The position numbers and the translations under genes are program-made. This document shows, in pieces, positions 21,540 to 25,616 of a stretch of DNA of 25,616 nucleotides; within the stretch, counting starts at the first letter, position 1, and every line of letters starts with the position of its first letter. Origin of the DNA: Flavobacteriales bacterium (GTDB lineage Bacteria > Bacteroidota > Bacteroidia > Flavobacteriales > Flavobacteriaceae); the NCBI GenBank assembly GCA_027031025.1, contig JALVEJ010000214.1:1-25616 (forward strand). The letters are read 5' to 3'. The notes below the pieces were generated by a model. The model was not told the origin of the DNA and did not search any database. It saw nothing but the letters and a program-made list of their open reading frames with translations.

Positions 21540-21657
21540 TGTTAAAAAACACCTTTTTGTTTTTTTAAAATAACATAAAATAAAGTTAAATATTAAAATG
21601 TTTTTAGTTAATATATAGCTTTATTGAATAAAATGTATTTTTTAGATGTTTAAACAA

Positions 21658-21665
21658 TATTTTTG
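21658..21665 (+). promoter_or_regulatory. -7 promoter box of the three-gene unit
   Basis: TATTTTTG, matching TAnnTTTG, 68 bases before the start codon at 21734. Transcription would start near 21671, just before the leader dyad at 21684-21728. Confidence 0.5.
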
Positions 21666-21683
21666 TTAAGTTATGTAACAAAA

Positions 21684-21728
21684 GTGATAAAGTTTTGTTT
21701 AATTTGTCTTACAAACAAAATTTATCAC
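21684..21728 (+). promoter_or_regulatory. 16-bp leader dyad ending at the start of the three-gene unit
   Basis: GTGATAAA (21684-21691) pairs with TTTATCAC (21721-21728) and TTTTGTTT (21693-21700) pairs with AAACAAAA (21713-21720): 16 base pairs, no mismatch, one bulged G at 21692 and a 12-base loop. The stem ends five bases before the ATG at 21734, so in RNA it would cover the ribosome landing site; in DNA it could be an operator. No T-run follows. Confidence 0.75.
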
Positions 21729-21733
21729 ATAAA

Positions 21734-22441
21734 ATGAAAACAATTAATTCTGTTCCACCCAAAGAAAGAAAGGAATGGAGAGACTTATTGACCGGAAATT
21801 TGAATATTCCGTTAAAAAATTTCTTCTTCCAGATGAAAGTTACCCAAGCAAAAAATCAAATTGCTATGGGGAAAATTACGCTTGATGAAGCCATTGATGA
21901 CATTCATGCCTTATGTAAAAAATTCTTTAAGGCAAAAAATATGGATGTTGATTTGGCAAATATTTTTTTAAATTCAAATGAACTAACAACTTCTGATGAT
22001 GTTTACGGTACAACTACTGAAATATCAACCGAATCAAACGGTCAATCACAAAATGAAAATGTGACAACAGCCGAAAGGAAAAAACAAGAAATGCTTGAAC
22101 TTTTAAAAGTTAAAGAAGAGAAAATGAGGCTGGAAAGAGAACGACAAAAATTGCAAGAAGAGCGGCGTAAGCTTGAAGCTGAAAGAATCAGACTTGAAGC
22201 CGAAAAAACTATTCAAGAAAAACTTTTAAAAGAAAAGTTAAAACTAAAAAAACAATATGAAGAATTGAAACAACAAGAACCTTTTGACAAGTCTGATAAT
22301 ACAGAAGTGATAGAAGACAACAACGAGCTTAATGAGGTTAAGAATGAATTAGATAAACTTTTTTCAGAGTATAAAACTGAAGAAGATTCACCTCGAAAAC
22401 GTTCATTTTTTAGTCGTATGTTTGGAATTTTTAAAAAGTAA
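21734..22441 (+). CDS. coiled-coil protein with basic amphipathic C-terminus, unknown function
   Basis: A 235-residue protein with start at ATG 21734; the frame reaches back to a TTG at 21695 but that part is the leader hairpin. Residues ~5-80 are a compact helical domain (PPKERKEWRDLLTGNLNIPLKNFFFQMKVTQAK, then GKITLDEAIDDIHALCKKFF). A Thr/Ser/Asn-rich linker (~82-112) follows, then a charged coiled coil at about 113-182 (heptads through RERQKLQEERRKLEAERIRLEAEK), an acidic segment, and a basic amphipathic tail RKRSFFSRMFGIFKK at 221-235 that looks able to bind membrane. No signal peptide: cytoplasmic. I recognise no family. The next gene begins four bases after its stop codon. Confidence 0.75.
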   Translation: MKTINSVPPKERKEWRDLLTGNLNIPLKNFFFQMKVTQAKNQIAMGKITLDEAIDDIHALCKKFFKAKNMDVDLANIFLNSNELTTSDDVYGTTTEISTESNGQSQNENVTTAERKKQEMLELLKVKEEKMRLERERQKLQEERRKLEAERIRLEAEKTIQEKLLKEKLKLKKQYEELKQQEPFDKSDNTEVIEDNNELNEVKNELDKLFSEYKTEEDSPRKRSFFSRMFGIFKK

Positions 22442-22444
22442 GTT

Positions 22445-23428
22445 ATGGAAAGTAAATTATACTCAGTTGATGAAGTTAAATCTTTCATCAAGCAAAATAA
22501 AATAATGGCATTAGCAGGAGATGAACAAGTCTTGGATCAATTACCCGAAGGTCATTGGATTGGTGGCACCATTCCTTATTTTATGGATGAAGATGCAGGT
22601 AAATTTGCCCAAGATAAGATTTTTGTTAATGAATTAGACCCAAAAAGTTCTAATTATAAAATCAATGTATATGATGAAAATAATATTGAACAAATTATTA
22701 AAGATACATTTAATAATGGTTTTACATTGATAATCATGCCGCCTTTTCAAAAAGTTCATCAGGCTTTTGCACTAAAAGCAGAAGATATTGAAGGATTATA
22801 CAACAACCCTATTGTAGGATGGATAGCCGGTGTTGATTTAAATGCTGATGCCACACCAAAAGTTTACAATGGTTTAAATAAAGAAAAATTTGAAGATAAA
22901 GCAGTAGCTATTCATATAGAATTGCCCGATGATTACTTTGCTCAGATTGATATTACCAATATTTTTGAACCGGACCCAGAAAGTCCCGAAATCCGTTTTT
23001 TCTTTGACACCTTTGATGCGCTTAATTGTTTAATTGATGGCAAAGAAACCAATCTGGCAGAATATATTGATAAACATAATATCGATATAAAACTACCACT
23101 TGTTGCCGACTATTCCGGCGCACATATCAATGTAAGCATCAAAGAAGTGGATGTTAAAAATGGTTTGGTTAGCTTTTTTGCGCCTGTATTTGAAAGTAAA
23201 GTGTATAGATTTGCCAAACCAATTGATAATTATATTAATAGATTTGAAGTAAAAACATTAGATTATAATCCTGACAATGTATTTTCGTGTAATTGCATCT
23301 TAAATTATTTATACGGAGAATTTGAAGGGCGAAAAATTAACAACATAAAAGGTCCAATTACTTTTGGAGAAATAGGATATCAACTACTTAATCAAACCCT
23401 TGTTTCGTTAATCGTTGATAAAAACTAA
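22445..23428 (+). CDS. FIST-like protein, uncharacterised (possible DUF6976 family)
   Basis: A 327-residue soluble protein. The N-terminus has AGDEQVLDQLPEGHWIGGTIPYFMDEDAG (24-52), and I recall WIGGTIPYFM as a hallmark of an uncharacterised family (DUF6976, to be confirmed). The middle contains FTLIIMPPFQKVHQAFAL and NPIVGWIAGVDL. The C-terminus, FSCNCILNYLYGEFEGRKI then GPITFGEIGYQLLNQTLVSLIV (280-324), closely follows the layout of FIST_C sensor domains: a strand with F-S-C, then G-x-x-x-x-GEI, then a helix with NQT. FIST proteins are cytoplasmic small-molecule sensors in signalling. Placed between the coiled-coil gene (4 bases) and the Roadblock-like gene (21 bases). Function inferred only. 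Confidence 0.7.
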   Translation: MESKLYSVDEVKSFIKQNKIMALAGDEQVLDQLPEGHWIGGTIPYFMDEDAGKFAQDKIFVNELDPKSSNYKINVYDENNIEQIIKDTFNNGFTLIIMPPFQKVHQAFALKAEDIEGLYNNPIVGWIAGVDLNADATPKVYNGLNKEKFEDKAVAIHIELPDDYFAQIDITNIFEPDPESPEIRFFFDTFDALNCLIDGKETNLAEYIDKHNIDIKLPLVADYSGAHINVSIKEVDVKNGLVSFFAPVFESKVYRFAKPIDNYINRFEVKTLDYNPDNVFSCNCILNYLYGEFEGRKINNIKGPITFGEIGYQLLNQTLVSLIVDKN

Positions 23429-23449
23429 AAAAACAAAAACCTAAACATT

Positions 23450-23806
23450 ATGAATAATTATCAAAAAACAATTGAATCTCTAAAAAGAGATTTAGGTAGC
23501 GCTTTATTATCTGCTGATATCTGGGACAAGAAATCGGGTCTTTCAATGGGTAGTTATAATCCCAATGCAAAAGCTACTGCTATCTTGGATAAAATTGTAA
23601 ACGATTTTGAAAATTCACTCCAAGAACTTGGCTTTCCGGGATTAAATAAATATATAGTTGCAGATTTAGATGCCAATACTGCATTAGTTATTATTAATTT
23701 GAGTGAAAATTTTATGGTTGGAAATATTATTGATAAATCTCAAACTACCTTAGGGATACTATTTAATGTAGCGATACCGGCAGCTATTGAAAGTTTTAAT
23801 CAGTAA
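23450..23806 (+). CDS. Roadblock/LC7-like small protein
   Basis: A 118-residue cytoplasmic protein with the alpha-beta-beta-alpha-beta-beta-beta-alpha pattern and length of Roadblock/LC7 (MglB-like) proteins: helix YQKTIESLKRDLG, strands ALLSADIWDKKSGLSMGSY, helix AKATAILDKIVNDFENSLQELG, strands KYIVADLDANTALVIINLSENFMVGNIID and a final helix TTLGILFNVAIPAAIESF. Roadblock proteins commonly act as dimers that regulate small Ras-like GTPases or scaffold signalling. Assignment rests on pattern, not on a sequence match, and there is no MglA-type GTPase gene in this window. It is the last gene of the unit; a terminator follows at 23835. Confidence 0.65.
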   Translation: MNNYQKTIESLKRDLGSALLSADIWDKKSGLSMGSYNPNAKATAILDKIVNDFENSLQELGFPGLNKYIVADLDANTALVIINLSENFMVGNIIDKSQTTLGILFNVAIPAAIESFNQ

Positions 23807-23834
23807 AACGGTTTATTGTTACTGCAATTAATAG

Positions 23835-23870
23835 AGAAAACTATCGAGGTCCGGTAGTTTTCTTTTTATT
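23835..23870 (+). terminator. intrinsic terminator after the three-gene unit
   Basis: AGAAAACTA (23835-23843) pairs with TAGTTTTCT (23855-23863), and TCG/CGG extend the stem internally; the right arm runs into TTTTT and then ATTT. Confidence 0.85.
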
Positions 23871-23874
23871 TATG

Positions 23875-23882
23875 TATTTTTG
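23875..23882 (+). promoter_or_regulatory. -7 promoter box of the retropepsin-folD unit
   Basis: TATTTTTG, matching TAnnTTTG, lies just after the terminator T-tract and 47 bases before the ATG at 23930. Confidence 0.55.
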
Positions 23883-23929
23883 TAACAAAATAAAACAAAA
23901 GGTTCAACTGTTAATAAAAATTTAAATAT

Positions 23930-24361
23930 ATGAAACTCAAAAAATTTTTAAAAAAACAAGGTTATCAAACCATTGTTTTAACCACATTGCCTTCCGGTCA
24001 CCATCTGTTAAGTGCCAAACTTAATGGCAAAAAGGGTAACTTTATCCTCGATACAGGCGCTTCAACAACCTGTGTAGATGAATTAAAAGTGGCACATTTT
24101 AAAATTAAAGCCAAAGACACGGAACATAAAGCTACCGGAGCCGGAACTAAGGATATAGATATTCAATTTTCAAAGAAAAATAAATTGAAAATCGGTAGTT
24201 GGCAAATTAAAAAAATACCCTTGGTCGTTATGGATTTGCAACACATTAATGACGTTTTAGCTTATTTCGATATTGAAGTTGACGGGATTATCGGAGCAGA
24301 CGTATTACAAAAAGGCAAAGGTATTATCCAATACGAAAAAGAGCGGTTATTTTTAAAATAG
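23930..24361 (+). CDS. retropepsin-like aspartic protease, single domain, cytoplasmic
   Basis: A 143-residue protein with a pepsin/retropepsin half: the catalytic D41 in FILDTGASTTCVD, and the hydrophobic-hydrophobic-Gly motif in DGIIGADVLQKGKGII at about 118-133. In between are strands GSWQIKKIPLVVMDLQHIND. Retropepsins have one such domain per chain and act as dimers, so a homodimer is expected. There is no signal peptide or transmembrane helix, unlike many bacterial members that are periplasmic. No reverse transcriptase, integrase or other retroelement gene is nearby. The gene ends 14 bases before folD, which suggests co-transcription; the substrate is unknown. Confidence 0.85.
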   Translation: MKLKKFLKKQGYQTIVLTTLPSGHHLLSAKLNGKKGNFILDTGASTTCVDELKVAHFKIKAKDTEHKATGAGTKDIDIQFSKKNKLKIGSWQIKKIPLVVMDLQHINDVLAYFDIEVDGIIGADVLQKGKGIIQYEKERLFLK

Positions 24362-24375
24362 AATTTTAGCTATAG

Positions 24376-25275
24376 ATGATACTGTTAGACGGCAAAAAAA
24401 CAGCAACAGATATCCGCGAAGATATTAAAAATGAAGTTGCAGAATTGGTCAAACAATATAAGCGTCCACCACATTTGGTTGCGGTGTTAGTCGGAAATGA
24501 TCCGGCAAGTTTGGCTTATGTCAAAAGTAAAGAGCGTCTTGCCAAAAAAGCCGGTTTTACTTCAACAATTTTACATTTTGATAAAGCTGTTTCCGAGTCG
24601 GATTTGCTAAAAACCATTGACTCTCTTAATCGTGATGCGACCGTCGATGGATATATCGTCCAATTACCCTTGCCCAAGCATATTGACGAACAAAAAATTA
24701 TTATGGCTATTGATCCCGACAAAGATGTTGATGGGTTTCATCCGGTCAATTTGGGTAAAATGATAGCGCAATTACCGGGTTTTTTGCCGGCAACGCCTCA
24801 CGGCATTATGGAATTGATGAAGCGTTATAAAATCCAAACCGAAGGCAAGAACGTCTTGATAATAGGGAGAAGTTTGATTGTAGGCAGACCTTTGAGTATT
24901 CTGATGAGTCAAAAACGGCCCGGAGGCAATGCTACCGTTACTTTGGCACATAGCCGCACGCAACATATCAAACAGTTGTCACAACAAGCTGATGTTATTG
25001 TAACGGCTTTGGGTAAACCCCATTTTTTAACGGAAGATATGGTCAAAGAAGATGTTGTTGTTATCGATGCCGGTATCAATAGCATTGAAGATTCGGGGAC
25101 AAAATCCGGTTATAAATTGGTGGGTGATGCCGATTTTGAAAATGTCAGTCGTAAAGCTTCATATATAACACCGGTTCCCGGTGGCGTCGGTCCTATGACT
25201 ATTGCCATGTTACTAAAAAATACGCTCGAAGCTTATAAATTAAACATGAGAAAAAATGCTAAACGAACATTATAA
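24376..25275 (+). CDS. folD: bifunctional methylenetetrahydrofolate dehydrogenase/cyclohydrolase
   Basis: A 299-residue FolD, which interconverts 5,10-methylene-, methenyl- and 10-formyl-tetrahydrofolate in the cytoplasm. The catalytic lysine is K52 in Y48-VKS-K52, with Q96 in VQLPLP and D119 in DKDVDGFHPVN contacting folate. The Rossmann part has GKNVLIIGRSLIVGRPLSIL (157-176) and the closing motif TPVPGGVGPMTIAMLL. Length is usual for the family (288 in E. coli). It probably is read from the promoter before the retropepsin-like gene. FolD needs the one-carbon units that the glycine cleavage system (gcvH at 12617) supplies, but the two loci are about 11 kb apart. Confidence 0.97.
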   Translation: MILLDGKKTATDIREDIKNEVAELVKQYKRPPHLVAVLVGNDPASLAYVKSKERLAKKAGFTSTILHFDKAVSESDLLKTIDSLNRDATVDGYIVQLPLPKHIDEQKIIMAIDPDKDVDGFHPVNLGKMIAQLPGFLPATPHGIMELMKRYKIQTEGKNVLIIGRSLIVGRPLSILMSQKRPGGNATVTLAHSRTQHIKQLSQQADVIVTALGKPHFLTEDMVKEDVVVIDAGINSIEDSGTKSGYKLVGDADFENVSRKASYITPVPGGVGPMTIAMLLKNTLEAYKLNMRKNAKRTL

Positions 25276-25293
25276 CAACATATAGGAAGCGCA

Positions 25294-25321
25294 GTTTGTC
25301 CCTTATGAAAGTCTGACAAAC
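25294..25321. other. weak hairpin after folD
   Basis: GTTTGTC (25294-25300) and GACAAAC (25315-25321) are complementary around a 14-base loop, 18 bases after the folD stop. There is no T-tract, so it is at best a weak termination or processing signal. Confidence 0.35.
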
Positions 25322-25420
25322 CTAGTCGTATAGTTTTAACAAAAATGTGTAATGCTCAAAAAGGTATAGTATTTGTATTTATAATTATAAAATAATTTTT
25401 ATAATAAAATAATTTGAAAA

Positions 25421-25616
25421 ATGAAATATTTTTTTATTTATATCGTATTGATTTTTACCGGACAAATCATGTTCTCCCAAGACACCTTAACAGTTAAGTT
25501 GCATCCGGCAAAGCAATATCCGTGGACGGTTTTATATCAATTAAAAAATGTCCGCCAAGAATATATCGATAACAAACAACAGAATAAAGATAGTGTTTTT
25601 ATATACAAAATGCAGA
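25421..25616 (+). CDS. secreted protein, N-terminal fragment (truncated by window edge)
   Basis: The first 65 codons of a gene that continues beyond the window. It starts with a signal peptide (MKYFFIYIVLIFTGQIMFSQ) and goes on DTLTVKLHPAKQYPWTVLYQLKNVRQEYID. The opening strands followed by a D-S-V-F-I-Y stretch faintly recall the DUF4369 domain in front of TlpA-like thioredoxins, but too little is present to assign a family. The leader 25276-25420 is AT-rich and has no clear promoter box. Confidence 0.7.
   Translation, partial: MKYFFIYIVLIFTGQIMFSQDTLTVKLHPAKQYPWTVLYQLKNVRQEYIDNKQQNKDSVFIYKMQ

Noticed and set aside
23930..24361. A retroelement suggested by the retropepsin-like protein.
   Set aside because: No reverse transcriptase, integrase or terminal repeats are nearby, and the gene is embedded beside folD.

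Overview
The window is an AT-rich chromosomal stretch of a member of the Bacteroidota, most likely class Flavobacteriia. Three things point there: the gene families (BatD/BatE, DUF4159, TlpA fused to STN-like domains, an OmpA protein with a proline/lysine-rich N-terminal half, a conserved small flavobacterial ORF), the repeated occurrence of the Bacteroidota -7 promoter box TAnnTTTG about 20-100 bases upstream of start codons, and the near absence of Shine-Dalgarno sequences. I see no tRNA, rRNA, CRISPR array, transposase or phage gene; most of the window is ordinary core chromosome.

Layout. 1-5175 (minus strand): glnS, batD, batE, a 51-residue membrane protein and the 5' end of a DUF4159 gene, all read leftward. 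The batD-batE junction is interrupted by about 440 bases holding three kinds of small repeat. 5440-7416 (plus): two tandem outer-membrane beta-barrel paralogues and a secreted protein of unknown function. 7453-8601 (minus): a thioredoxin fused to two STN-like domains, divergent from an OmpA-family gene (8695-9801, plus), with 5' ends that probably overlap. 9893-13349 (plus): mutS (TTG start), gcvH and an overlapping vanZ-like gene. 13350-13683: a long imperfect hairpin built from CATTAAG units, a good promoter, and a structured RNA candidate of Flavo-1 type just in front of a PlpD-like patatin/POTRA/barrel gene (13684-15903). 16021-16788: DUF3108 protein. 16881-19101: a tightly coupled operon (HsdR_N-like protein, family 2 glycosyltransferase, murQ) with two 4-base ATGA overlaps. 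19377-20858: a lipoprotein behind three repeats spaced exactly 21 bp apart, a convergent small ORF, and a TrmH/SpoU methyltransferase. 20982-21539: DUF302 lipoprotein. 21734-23806: a three-gene unit of unknown function. 23930-25275: a soluble retropepsin-like protein and folD; the window ends inside a secreted protein.

How genes work together. batD/batE are envelope Bat-complex partners without the usual batA/B alongside. gcvH (glycine cleavage) and folD both feed one-carbon metabolism but are far apart. murQ is a peptidoglycan-recycling enzyme co-transcribed with a glycosyltransferase. The best candidate for an undescribed system is 21684-23806: a coiled-coil protein with a basic amphipathic C-terminus, a protein whose C-terminus resembles FIST_C sensors, and a Roadblock/LC7-like small protein, in one operon whose leader contains a 16-bp dyad ending five bases before the start codon.
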